NCBI GenBank assembly: GCA_017642855.1
Contig: JAEPOO010000001.1
Span: forward strand, 1,025,072-1,089,071
Length of the DNA stretch: 64,000 nucleotides
Source: Pseudomonadales bacterium
Lineage (GTDB): Bacteria; Pseudomonadota; Gammaproteobacteria; Pseudomonadales; Azotimanducaceae
Reading direction: 5' to 3'
Positions 16,341-24,694 of the stretch are shown here, in pieces (the stretch's first letter is position 1; every line of letters starts with the position of its first letter). A program made the position numbers and the translations under genes. The notes below the pieces were generated by a model. The model saw only the letters and a list, made by a program, of their open reading frames with translations. It had not been told where the DNA came from and searched no databases.

Positions 16341-19067
16341 ATGAAAAGAATGATCAGAGTAAAAGCAATCTCAGCTGCCGTTGCGATTGCAATGAGTTCC
16401 GCTTTGACGACTTCTTCTGCGTTTGCAGTGGAAGAAACGCCTCAAATCGATATCGCGAACCCCATGGAAGAGGTTGTGGTCCAGGCGAGACTGAGAAGCT
16501 CTGCAGAAGAGCTGATCGGTGAAAGAATGGACGACGATGTCGTTATGGATTTTATTGATGCGGAGTTTATTTCGCGAGTTGGTGACAGTACGGTCGCAGG
16601 CGCGTTACGTCGGGTGGCTGGACTGTCGTTGGTTAACGACAAGTTTGTCTACGTTCGAGGTCTTGGGGAGCGTTACTCGAGCACACTGTTGAACGGCTCT
16701 GTCATTCCCTCGCCGGACCTCACGAGAAACGTGATACCACTGGACCTCTTTCCCACGACGATTGTTGATTCGTTGGCTGTCCAGAAGTCCTATTCTTCTG
16801 ACATGCCTGCGGCCTTTGGCGGTGGTTCGGTTGATATTCGCACAAAAGGCATTCCCGACGATTTCACTTACGGCATTGATGTCGGCATTGGCTTCGATTT
16901 GGAAAACGAAAGTAAACACCTCAGCTACGATGGCGGTGGTGACGATGAGTGGGGCACGGACGACGGCACTCGGGCGCTATCTGGTTTCATTCGGTCAACG
17001 ATGAACGAATATCAGGGCAACGTTGAAGTGCAGAACCTGTTGTCTTCCATGCAATCGCGTGGCATGCCCGACGCAACTTTAATTGACGCTCAGCAGCTGA
17101 ACCGTGAACTCGCGGTTGCTCTCAATCGCAATCTTACTGTTCAGGAAGAAGACGATGATCCGAACTACGAGATCAAGGCCCATATCGGTAACAACTTTTA
17201 TCTGAGTGACGATTGGGAGTTCGGCTTTCTAACTTCCGCTTCCTACAAGCAAGGCTGGGACGACACCCAGTCCACCGCTCGCAATTTTCAGTTTCCTGCG
17301 GATCGTTTCGAAATAGAAAACGAATCTACGCGCAAGACCGATTTGCACGGCAACATCAATCTTGGTTTCAGGTACACCGACGACCATACGATTGAAACGC
17401 TATCGATGTATCTTCGAAATACAGACGACGAAACTTCTATTCGCGACTTCTTTAACGAGAATCGTGAAAAGTCAGATGGTATTGGCTTTCGTGAGTATCG
17501 ATTTAAGTTCGAAGAACGTGATCTGACGGTCAACCAGATTATGGGTGAACATCACTTCGGAGCTGCAACGCGAGAAAAGCTCCCAGACTGGGGCATCATC
17601 CAGTGGCTTGAAAATGTCCTCCCGGAAGAATCCAAGATCAACTGGAAGTATTCAGAATCTCAAGCGAGCACTGATATTCCGAGTGAGGTTAACATCGCTG
17701 GTACGACAACCAATGACCCCGTCACTGGTACTGTCCTGACGACTGCAGTCGACCTTGATACCCGTGCGGCGGTTTATCGCTTTACTGACCTCCAGGATGA
17801 AGTGGAAAACGGTGGCTGGAGCTGGGCTGTTCCAGTGTTCACAGAATCCTCAGTCATCGAGCTAAGCGGCGGTTACGAATGGAATCGAAAATACCGTGTC
17901 TATGAGCAGCAGCAGTTTTCCATTGGTGCATTCCGGGTGGGTGATCCGTCGGTCCTTGAGGGCCCCATCGGTGAGGTATTTTCAGATGCCAACATTCTGA
18001 ATCCGGCAAATGACTTTATCTTTGGTGTGCCCGGGGCGAATAATCAAAGCTACATCGCAGCGACGATGACAGACGCGATTTTCGGAAAGCTGGACTGGAC
18101 CTATGACGAAACCTGGAGGCTGATGTTAGGTCTCAGGTGGGAGGACTATAGCCAGGTTGCCCTTGACTGGAACATCAACGGCTATACCATCCAGAATCCG
18201 CAGGTCACGACAGATGTCGACACGCTTGAAGATGCTGTTTTCAAGGAAGATGAGATCTATCCGGCTTTCGCGCTGACCTACATGACCGAGTGGTGGGCGG
18301 AAATTTTCCAGCTTCGAGCGGGCTACAGCGAGACTGTGGCTCGACCTGATCTTCGTGAAATCACAGATTCCGGTTACATCGACCCGATTACGGATGCGCT
18401 GGTTCTGGGAAATCCCGGCGTGATTCCTTCAGACATCAAAAACTACGACATAAGAGCCGAATGGTTCTTTGGTTCAGGAGACAACCTGACCGTTTCCTTC
18501 TACTTCAAGGACATCCAGAACCCGATTGAATTTTTTGAAGCTGCAGCCTCAGACACGAATACAGCGCGTGAAATCATCAATGCCAAAGAGGGTGAGGTTT
18601 ATGGCGTTGAAATCGAAGGCCTGAAGTCGCTTGGCTTTCTGGGGAGTTGGGGTGATGCCTTCTTCCTTCAGGGGAATGTGACGATACAGGAGTCCGAGAT
18701 TACTGCCGGCGAGAAAGCTGATGCACCGACCAATAATGTTCGTGAACTCACCGGAGCATCTGAGTATGTGGTTAACGCCATCATTGGTTACGATTCGTTC
18801 AACAGCCAGCACGCAGCGACCTTGTCGTATAACGTGTTCGGTGAGCGTCTCTTTGTTGCTGGTCGTAACGGTGCGCCGGATGGTTACGAGCAACCGTTCC
18901 ACTCAGTGGATTTCACCTACACCTGGTTTCCAACAGACTACATAACATTGAAGCTTCGATTACGAAACCTGTTGGATGAAGAGATCACGATAGAACGTGA
19001 AGGCGTCGAGACGTTTGCCGAAGCGCCTGGACAGGTGGTCGCACTGAACTTCCAATGGGACTTCTGA
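16341..19067 (+). CDS. TonB-dependent outer-membrane receptor
   Basis: The 908-residue product has a signal peptide (about 1-29), a TonB-box-like EEVVVQA at 43-49, a plug domain (GALRRVAGLSLVNDKFVYVRGLG, DMPAAFGGGSVDIRTKG) and a beta-barrel ending in the aromatic ...NFQWDF typical of outer-membrane insertion. RBS AGAGG precedes the ATG. The plug begins with MDFIDAEFISRVGDSTVAGAL, a variant common to large TonB receptors of marine proteobacteria, so a carbohydrate, peptide or other organic ligand is as possible as a siderophore. The TonB2 cluster at 53.3-58.5 kb could energise it. Its operon partner is the preceding lipoprotein. Confidence 0.92.
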   Translation: MKRMIRVKAISAAVAIAMSSALTTSSAFAVEETPQIDIANPMEEVVVQARLRSSAEELIGERMDDDVVMDFIDAEFISRVGDSTVAGALRRVAGLSLVNDKFVYVRGLGERYSSTLLNGSVIPSPDLTRNVIPLDLFPTTIVDSLAVQKSYSSDMPAAFGGGSVDIRTKGIPDDFTYGIDVGIGFDLENESKHLSYDGGGDDEWGTDDGTRALSGFIRSTMNEYQGNVEVQNLLSSMQSRGMPDATLIDAQQLNRELAVALNRNLTVQEEDDDPNYEIKAHIGNNFYLSDDWEFGFLTSASYKQGWDDTQSTARNFQFPADRFEIENESTRKTDLHGNINLGFRYTDDHTIETLSMYLRNTDDETSIRDFFNENREKSDGIGFREYRFKFEERDLTVNQIMGEHHFGAATREKLPDWGIIQWLENVLPEESKINWKYSESQASTDIPSEVNIAGTTTNDPVTGTVLTTAVDLDTRAAVYRFTDLQDEVENGGWSWAVPVFTESSVIELSGGYEWNRKYRVYEQQQFSIGAFRVGDPSVLEGPIGEVFSDANILNPANDFIFGVPGANNQSYIAATMTDAIFGKLDWTYDETWRLMLGLRWEDYSQVALDWNINGYTIQNPQVTTDVDTLEDAVFKEDEIYPAFALTYMTEWWAEIFQLRAGYSETVARPDLREITDSGYIDPITDALVLGNPGVIPSDIKNYDIRAEWFFGSGDNLTVSFYFKDIQNPIEFFEAAASDTNTAREIINAKEGEVYGVEIEGLKSLGFLGSWGDAFFLQGNVTIQESEITAGEKADAPTNNVRELTGASEYVVNAIIGYDSFNSQHAATLSYNVFGERLFVAGRNGAPDGYEQPFHSVDFTYTWFPTDYITLKLRLRNLLDEEITIEREGVETFAEAPGQVVALNFQWDF

Positions 19068-19082
19068 GTCTGCGCGCGTAAA

Positions 19083-19895
19083 TTACTTGCCTTGCCAAGC
19101 AGGCTCGCGTTTCTCTGCGAATGCTCTTGGTCCTTCAAGGGCATCTTCGCTTCTGAGACGTCGAGTCTCTGTTTCATAAGGGGTGTAGAAAGCAGAGGGC
19201 AAATCGCGCTCCAGACCTTTCATTGCAGCTTCTTTCGTTGCACGAACCGACAGTGGTGCGCAGCGAAGAATGTCACGTACGTAGCCTTCCGTGGTTTGCA
19301 TGAGCTCATTCATGGGTACAACTTCGTTGACCAATCCTAATTCGTAAGCGCGTGCAGCGGTCATATGCCTGCCAGTCAGCATGTATCCCATAGCGGGCTT
19401 TAACCCAATCTGTCTCGGCAGACGATGTACACCGGCTGAGGCGGCAATCAGGCCGCGTCGTGGTTCAGGTAAACCTAACTCAGCATGCTCTGCGGCAATG
19501 ATGATGTCACAAGCCATAGCGACTTCCAGGCCACCTCCCAGTGCAAAGCCATTCACCATCGCGATAATCGGCTTCGGGTGGTACCAGCGTTCTATGATAT
19601 GGCGGGTTTCGTCCTGCAGCTTTCGCCAGTTTGCCTTCTGGGTATCGTCGGCATCACGTTGCATGGCGCGTTCCTTAAGATCCGCACCCGCGCAGAATGC
19701 GCTTTCACCGGCACCGGTAATCACGGTCAGCCAGATATCATCGTTTGCTTCGACCTCATCCAGATGCTGCGACAACTGCCAGCGCAGTTCGATGTTGAGC
19801 GCGTTAAGAGATTCCGGGCGATTCAGGGTGATCCAGGCACAGCGATCCTTGATTTCGAATCGAGTAGTGGCGGTTTCGATCATCGACATATCCAT
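19083..19895 (-). CDS. Enoyl-CoA hydratase/isomerase family protein
   Basis: The 270-residue product has the crotonase fold signatures: oxyanion-hole stretches FCAGADLKERA and GFALGGGLEVAMACD, and LGLPEPRRGLIAASAGVHRLPRQIG. Both catalytic glutamates of hydratases (in GGGLE and GLPE) are retained, so hydration of an enoyl-CoA is plausible. GADLKER is also typical of AUH-type methylglutaconyl-CoA hydratases, which would point to leucine or isovalerate breakdown, but no partner genes are adjacent. The start is uncertain: ATGs at 19895, 19889 and 19883 are all possible and no strong ribosome site decides. It converges with the TonB receptor gene. Confidence 0.85.
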   Translation of the reverse strand: MDMSMIETATTRFEIKDRCAWITLNRPESLNALNIELRWQLSQHLDEVEANDDIWLTVITGAGESAFCAGADLKERAMQRDADDTQKANWRKLQDETRHIIERWYHPKPIIAMVNGFALGGGLEVAMACDIIIAAEHAELGLPEPRRGLIAASAGVHRLPRQIGLKPAMGYMLTGRHMTAARAYELGLVNEVVPMNELMQTTEGYVRDILRCAPLSVRATKEAAMKGLERDLPSAFYTPYETETRRLRSEDALEGPRAFAEKREPAWQGK

Positions 19896-19930
19896 CCGTT
19901 CGGGAGATGGATTGTCTCAGAAGGAGGGTG

Positions 19931-20206
19931 CTAGAGTCTTGCGACGGTTTTTCTTTCAACCTGCAGGTCGTTCTCAAGAACCGAGATTTCTGAATCCAGC
20001 CGCAGCAGTTCATCCTTTTCTATGGCCTGTGGCTTTTTGTCGGCAATGTCCTCTGCTGCTTGAGATGCTGGTACAGCGCAGGGTGTAAATGAGAATGTTG
20101 TTGTACCTTGATCGTCGGTACACTGGGTAACTCCACTGGTGAGTCATAAGAAAGGACTTGCCAGCGCAAGTAAGATCAGAATGCTGATGATTGCTGGGCG
20201 TACCAT
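19931..20206 (-). pseudogene. Small DUF4124-like secreted protein gene with in-frame TGA (pseudogene or recoded)
   Basis: Read from ATG 20206, the frame gives a signal-peptide-like start (MVRPAIISILILLALASPFL), then TGA at 20146-20144 (codon 21), then 70 uninterrupted codons to TAG at 19933-19931. The second part (GVTQCTDDQGTTTFSFTPCA) has the C-x-D-x-x-G-x-x-x-F...C pattern of DUF4124 periplasmic proteins, followed by an Ala/Asp-rich linker and a charged helix (LLRLDSEISVLENDLQ). No alternative start codon occurs after the TGA, so the downstream half has no way to be made alone. A 6-bp hairpin follows the TGA. Either a nonsense-mutated gene or a selenocysteine/readthrough gene. Confidence 0.6.
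20102..20122 (-). promoter_or_regulatory. Hairpin after the in-frame TGA (possible SECIS or chance)
   Basis: On the minus strand UGUACC pairs perfectly with GGUACA around a nine-base loop GACGAUCAA. The loop starts 27 nt after the TGA and its first base is G, which meets the general description of bacterial SECIS elements. A 6-bp stem can arise by chance, so this alone does not prove recoding. Confidence 0.3.
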
Positions 20207-20327
20207 TTAAGGCATTCATCCTGATATGGGAGAATTCATTTCGACAAACGACGGATCCAGTCCGTTGACTGATTCAAAAACAAAAACTTACAGATGAATT
20301 CGTGGAACTTGTCGAGGAGTAAACCAG

Positions 20328-21164
20328 ATGAAAGACGTCGCGGGAAAAGTCGCTTTTATTACTGGGGGAGCCAGTGGTCTAGGCCTGGCCATGGCGCAGT
20401 CATTCAGCGCTGCCGGAATGAAAGTCGTGATTGCAGACATTGAAGACGCAGCGCTGGAGGCGGCTGCCGCAAGCTTTGCTGAGTCGAATGCCGAAGTCAT
20501 CACTGTTAAGGCCGATGTCACGGATCGTGATTCCATGGAAGAAGCCAGAGCTCAAACACTGGATGCTTTTGGCAAAGTCCATGTGCTGTGTAACAACGCA
20601 GGCGTTGTCGTTTATGGGAGCGTCGCGGAAATGACGGCTAAGGATTGGGATTGGGTTATGAAAGTGAATCTTGATGGCGTCATCAATGGTGCGGTCACTT
20701 TTCTTGATGACCTCCGCAGCCATGGGGAGGGCGGTCATATCGTGAACACCGCATCGATTGCCGGACATTACGGCATACCGGGACTTGGTGTCTATTGCAC
20801 CAGTAAATTTGCAGTGGTTGGCATGTCGGAATCCATGCGTCTCGATCTGTCAGCGGACAATATTGGCGTTTCTGTCCTGTGCCCCGGTGTTGTAGAAACG
20901 GGTATAGGCAACAGCGAGCGTAATCGTCCATCCGAATTTGGTGGTCCCGCAGAACGAGATCCAGATTCACAAACCGATACCGGTGTCGAAATGGAGGTTA
21001 TGCAACCTTCTGTAATCGGCGACATCGTGCTGCACGCCATTCAGAACGATCAGTTCTACATTCTGACACACAGGGAATTCGAACCTGCGGTTCAACAGCG
21101 CATTGAAGAGATACACCACGCGTTTGCGTACTGGGCAAACTATCGGGAAGCCAATAACGTGTGA
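20328..21164 (+). CDS. Short-chain dehydrogenase/reductase (SDR)
   Basis: The 278-residue product is a classical SDR: cofactor motif TGGASGLG (residues 12-19), NNAG (89-92), and catalytic Ser143, Tyr156 and Lys160 (ASIAGHYG, YCTSK). Asp37 in VVIADIED favours NAD(H). The ribosome site GAGGAG precedes the ATG by about 8 bases. Neighbours are CoA-linked catabolic genes, so oxidation of a hydroxyl intermediate is plausible; substrate unknown. Confidence 0.88.
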   Translation: MKDVAGKVAFITGGASGLGLAMAQSFSAAGMKVVIADIEDAALEAAAASFAESNAEVITVKADVTDRDSMEEARAQTLDAFGKVHVLCNNAGVVVYGSVAEMTAKDWDWVMKVNLDGVINGAVTFLDDLRSHGEGGHIVNTASIAGHYGIPGLGVYCTSKFAVVGMSESMRLDLSADNIGVSVLCPGVVETGIGNSERNRPSEFGGPAERDPDSQTDTGVEMEVMQPSVIGDIVLHAIQNDQFYILTHREFEPAVQQRIEEIHHAFAYWANYREANNV

Positions 21165-21265
21165 CCCGGTCTATTGAATATGCCCTGTCACTGATAGGAT
21201 CGTTCGAGTGAGATAAATTCTCTAAAAACTCTGTAACCTATTGTAATAAATCAATATTAAGTTGA

Positions 21266-22474
21266 CTAAATCACCTTCAATGCTTTCAGTTGCTCGATGC
21301 GAGCCTGATCGTAACCCAACTCAGTAAGGACTTGTTCGGTATTAGCGCCGAGCTCAGGCGACGGCTTTTCAGGCAGCGCGTTGAAATCATGAAACTTCAT
21401 CGGGATACGAACGGTTCTGTACTGGCCTTTGTCTTCCATGGAGATCTTCGGGAAAAGATTTATGGCGTCTGCCTGAGGATCAGCAGCAACCTCATGCAGT
21501 CCCAGAACAGGACCCCAGATGATGCCGTGTTCGTCCATGATCTTTCCCCACTCATCTCGGGATTTGGTCAGGAATACCTCATCAAGCATAGGCACCAACA
21601 CATCCATTTGTCTGTAGCGATCTCTCGCTTCGATGAATCGCTCGTCTTCCTTCCATTCAGGTTTTCCAAGGGCGTCACAGAACCTCGGCCACCAGAAAGG
21701 TTCAGGCATATTAAAGACAATCCAGGTTCCGTCACCACACGGGAAGCGGTTCGCGGTTGCTGACAGCTGTTCGTGACGTGCTCGTTTGCGCAGAGGCGCT
21801 TTATCAACGGCCGTGACGGAATAGTCCGTGGCCTGCGTCCAGACTGCTGTTTCGTACAGCGAAGTTTCGACAGTCTGAGGTTCGCCCGTCTTTTCGGCCT
21901 GTCTGAGCGCGGCGAGGATGGCACCGACCAGGGCGAGACCCGTCGTATGGTCACCCTGGGCAGGTCGAGCCATAGGGACCAGGCCGTCATCACCTTCACG
22001 CATGGCGTCGTAAAGACCGGAACGGCCAAAGAAGGCAGTAACGTCATAACCCGGACGCCAGGCATCAGGCCCTGTCGTGCCATAGCCCGTGAGGGTCGCG
22101 TGGACGATTCCTGGATTCACCGCTCGCAGAGATTGAGGGTCCAGCCGATACTTCTCCTGTCGCTTGGCGAGCAGATTGCAAAGAAAGACTTCTGCATTGG
22201 CGCAGAGCTTGTGAACCACCTCGATGGCCGCTTCCTGGGTTAAATCTAACTGAATAGACTCTTTACCGCGGTTATCCACATCAAACTGAAAGTCGTGCGC
22301 CTTGATGTCGTCTTCGATCTTCGGGGTACGGCCCATCTTTCTCATCGGGTCACCCTTGAGCGGTTCGATCTTGATGACCCTAGCGCCCAGGTCCGCCAGA
22401 ATCGCTGCAGCGCTTGGCGCTGCCATCCAACTGTCAATCTCTACGACCGTTATGTCATCCAATGGTTTTGTCAC
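21266..22474 (-). CDS. Family III CoA-transferase (CaiB/BaiF type)
   Basis: The start is GTG 22474, placed by a GGAG ribosome site 6-9 bases upstream and by family alignment (VTKPLDDITVVEIDSWMAAPSAAAILADLGA); it lies just after the TauD stop, so the longer upstream frame is rejected. The 402-residue product has the family length and motifs: DLGARVIKIEP, LAKRQEKYRLD, GYGTTGPDAWRPGYD and the region with the catalytic aspartate, ARPAQGDHTTGLAL. It moves CoA between acyl-CoA thioesters and a free acid. It is probably co-transcribed with the upstream dioxygenase gene. Confidence 0.87.
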   Translation of the reverse strand: MTKPLDDITVVEIDSWMAAPSAAAILADLGARVIKIEPLKGDPMRKMGRTPKIEDDIKAHDFQFDVDNRGKESIQLDLTQEAAIEVVHKLCANAEVFLCNLLAKRQEKYRLDPQSLRAVNPGIVHATLTGYGTTGPDAWRPGYDVTAFFGRSGLYDAMREGDDGLVPMARPAQGDHTTGLALVGAILAALRQAEKTGEPQTVETSLYETAVWTQATDYSVTAVDKAPLRKRARHEQLSATANRFPCGDGTWIVFNMPEPFWWPRFCDALGKPEWKEDERFIEARDRYRQMDVLVPMLDEVFLTKSRDEWGKIMDEHGIIWGPVLGLHEVAADPQADAINLFPKISMEDKGQYRTVRIPMKFHDFNALPEKPSPELGANTEQVLTELGYDQARIEQLKALKVI

Positions 22475-22502
22475 GTGTACTCCAGGATTGGTAATGTAAA
22501 TA

Positions 22503-23390
22503 TCAGGTGATGCGGCCCTGTGCTTTGAGATGCACATAGAGCTGACGATCATGTCGAGAAGTGGCGGACAGTCTGCCATCCCGAACCCAGGGCTGCCATT
22601 TTGGTGGTTCAGCGGCTTCAACGCGGTCGCCGACAACGGTCACTCGTTGAATGACACGTTCTCCGATAAAGTCATTCAGAACGAAATGCTGTGTACAGCG
22701 ATTGTCCCAGATACCGATGGTACCGGGTTGCCAGTGATATCGAACCGTAAATCTAGGATTGGTAACCCACTTTGTCAGATGAGAAAGCAACGCGTCGCTC
22801 TCGGTGGCGTTCATTTCCACGATTCTTCGGGTGAAGTGCTCGTTGACGTAAAGTACCTTCTTTCCTGAATCTGGATGGACCCGGACCACCGGGTGAATGG
22901 CCATGGACTCAGGATGGTTGTGAGGCAAGGCGTCATGAAGCGCGCTTATGCCATCGCAGAGGTTCTTCATGGGCTCAGAGAGTTCTTCGTATGCCTGGTA
23001 GAGGTTTGTCCACATGGTGTCGCCGCCGGTGTCCGGGCAGGTCACCATGTGCAGAATAGACATAAGCGCAGGCTGTTCCTGAAAAGTGAGGTCTGTGTGC
23101 CACTCATCAGCAACTCCGCCAGCACTCGCTTTAAGTTGAAAAATTTCTGGTGGCAGATTGGTGTCGCTGGACAGATTAGGATGGCCTTCCAGTTTGCCGA
23201 AATGTCGACCGAAGTTGATATGAGCTTCAGCGGTCGGGGATTGATCTGGCAGAAAAACGACCAGATGTTCGAGCAAAAGCGCCTTGATGCCGGCGAGATC
23301 TGCTTCTGTCGGATTACTGATATTGGGGCCTCGAATTTCGGCACCCAATGCGCCAGCCAGCCTGGTGACTTCCCATGACGAAGGAATCAT
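22503..23390 (-). CDS. TauD/TfdA family alpha-ketoglutarate-dependent dioxygenase
   Basis: The 295-residue product has the iron-binding facial triad His98, Asp100 (EWHTD) and His235 (NRCTQHF), and the alpha-ketoglutarate-binding Arg249 in the ERVIQRVTV segment. N-terminal GALGAEIRGPNIS is typical of TauD/TfdA enzymes. Members hydroxylate sulfonates, aryloxyacids, carnitine precursors or sulfate esters, releasing aldehyde or ketone. Pairing with a CaiB-type CoA-transferase 28 bp downstream suggests hydroxylation of an acid that is then activated as a CoA thioester; the actual substrate is unknown. Confidence 0.88.
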   Translation of the reverse strand: MIPSSWEVTRLAGALGAEIRGPNISNPTEADLAGIKALLLEHLVVFLPDQSPTAEAHINFGRHFGKLEGHPNLSSDTNLPPEIFQLKASAGGVADEWHTDLTFQEQPALMSILHMVTCPDTGGDTMWTNLYQAYEELSEPMKNLCDGISALHDALPHNHPESMAIHPVVRVHPDSGKKVLYVNEHFTRRIVEMNATESDALLSHLTKWVTNPRFTVRYHWQPGTIGIWDNRCTQHFVLNDFIGERVIQRVTVVGDRVEAAEPPKWQPWVRDGRLSATSRHDRQLYVHLKAQGRIT

Positions 23391-23443
23391 TTTGTCGTCT
23401 CTTTTTTTAGCTGCCGGCAGGATAAATGCTTTGATGGAAAATG

Positions 23444-24157
23444 TCAGGCGAGTACCGCCCGAAATGCCACCAGGGAGGCAGCCATCGCAACGTTAATGGA
23501 CTCCACTTCATTGGCGAGTGGAATTTTTGTCAGATGATCGCAACGTTTAAATGCGGTTTCGCTGAGTCCATTGGTTTCGTTACCCACAACAAAGGCCGAC
23601 TTCTGTTTGGCGGGCAGATCAGGCAGGAGCGTGTCTGCTTCACCCGCAAGACCGATAATACTGAAGCCTTTGCTTTTGAGGGTCTCCAGGCCGGATTCAA
23701 TGGTCGGAGAGTGATACAGCTTGCCCTTAAAGAGAGTACCAGCGCTCGCCTTGTGTACGAGTGGGTCGATTTTTGCCGAGCCTTTCCTTGGAATAAGCAG
23801 ACCATGAACCGGTGAAGCGGTGACAGATCGAATGATCATTCCCAGATTCTGGGGGTTAGTGACGCCGTCGACGACGATGATCTCAGAAGCATCTTCCGGT
23901 AGACCGTTGATGTGACCGTAGTGTCTGGGCTCAATATCGACGGCAACACCCTGGTCCTGGCGACCGTTCTTGGAGATTCGCGAGAGTGCCTGCCGAGTAT
24001 GCGTCTGAATTTCAATGTTCCGCGATTCTGCAAGCGCTCGAATTTCAGAAATGATATCGCTGGTTTTGTTGGACTGAGCTAAATGCAGTTTATAAATCTT
24101 GATGGAATGGTCGCGCAGAACCTCCTGCACGGGCTTTCGTCCGTACAGGGTGATCAT
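23444..24157 (-). CDS. SpoU/TrmH-family RNA 2'-O-methyltransferase (RlmB-like)
   Basis: The 237-residue product has a short L30e-like N-terminal substrate-binding domain (YGRKPVQEVLRDHSIKIYKLHLAQ) and a SPOUT domain with the three conserved motifs: DGVTNPQNLGMIIRSV, SAFVVGNETNGLS and IPLANEVESINVAMAASL, which form the knotted AdoMet site. The overall layout matches RlmB (Gm2251 of 23S rRNA), but VESINVAMA and the shorter length mean another rRNA or tRNA target is possible. It starts 33 bp after the glutathione peroxidase gene. Confidence 0.82.
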   Translation of the reverse strand: MITLYGRKPVQEVLRDHSIKIYKLHLAQSNKTSDIISEIRALAESRNIEIQTHTRQALSRISKNGRQDQGVAVDIEPRHYGHINGLPEDASEIIVVDGVTNPQNLGMIIRSVTASPVHGLLIPRKGSAKIDPLVHKASAGTLFKGKLYHSPTIESGLETLKSKGFSIIGLAGEADTLLPDLPAKQKSAFVVGNETNGLSETAFKRCDHLTKIPLANEVESINVAMAASLVAFRAVLA

Positions 24158-24190
24158 GTCATCAAATTTCGGTTTGTAGCTGTTCAGGGG

Positions 24191-24667
24191 TTATCCCAGC
24201 AACGAATCCAGCTGACCTGCAATATCCTCAGGTGTCACCATTGGCTCGAATCTTTCCAGCACTTGTCCGTCAGGACCGACCAGAAACTTGGTGAAGTTCC
24301 AGCCAATATCAGGATTGCCATCAGGATTCGCCTTTTCTGACTTCAGCCACTGATACAGATCGCAGGCGCCATCACCGTTCACTTCAATTTTGGAAAACAT
24401 CTGGAAGTTCACATCGTATTTCGACTTGGCGAACTCTAGAATGTCTTCATCGGAACCCGGTTCCTGGGCGCCGAACTGATTGCAGGGAAACCCAAGAACC
24501 TGCAGATCGTCTCGATCATTTTGTAATGCACACAGACCTGTGTACTGAGGGGTAAGGCCTCACTGGCTGGCGAGGTTGACGATCAGCAGTGCCTGATCGC
24601 GATATTCAGAGAAGGAAATGGTGTCGCCCGTAATGGACTGCATTTCCAGATCGTACATGGAAGACAT
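24191..24667 (-). CDS. Selenocysteine-containing glutathione peroxidase (in-frame TGA)
   Basis: ATG 24667 has AAGGAA 8 bases upstream. The frame is open for 158 codons except for TGA at 24562-24560 (codon 36). That TGA falls exactly on the peroxidatic Cys/Sec of the glutathione peroxidase motif: VNLASQ-U-GLTPQY. The rest of the catalytic tetrad is present: Gln in GFPCNQFG, and Trp and Asn in GWNFTKF. Family stretches EPGSDEDILEFAKSKYDV and FSKIEVNG follow. The resolving Cys of thioredoxin-dependent Cys-peroxidases (yeast Gpx3 C82 position) is absent, as expected for a selenoenzyme using glutathione. A glutathione reductase gene is at 46.4 kb. Conventional calling would report only a C-terminal fragment from 24412. 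The gene starts 27 bp after imuB. Confidence 0.9.
24528..24545 (-). promoter_or_regulatory. Putative bacterial SECIS hairpin of the glutathione peroxidase
   Basis: On the minus strand GUACACA pairs with UGUGUGC (one U-G wobble) around a GGUC loop that starts 21 nt after the UGA. The apical sequence CAGGUCUG equals that of the E. coli fdhF SECIS, including the loop GU that SelB reads. Position and loop fit the known bacterial SECIS rules (apical loop 16-37 nt from UGA, G among its first two bases). Confidence 0.75.
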
Positions 24668-24694
24668 AGCTTCAGTTCCTTTCCGCATGGATGG

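Noticed and set aside
20010..20219. A 69-codon open frame on the minus strand overlapping the TGA-interrupted gene.
   Set aside because: It lacks any fold or signal pattern, while the neighbouring frame gives a clear signal peptide and a DUF4124-like domain.
22475..22636. Longer start for the CaiB-type CoA-transferase.
   Set aside because: The extra 54 codons lie inside the TauD gene end and do not align with the family; GTG 22474 has a ribosome site at proper distance.
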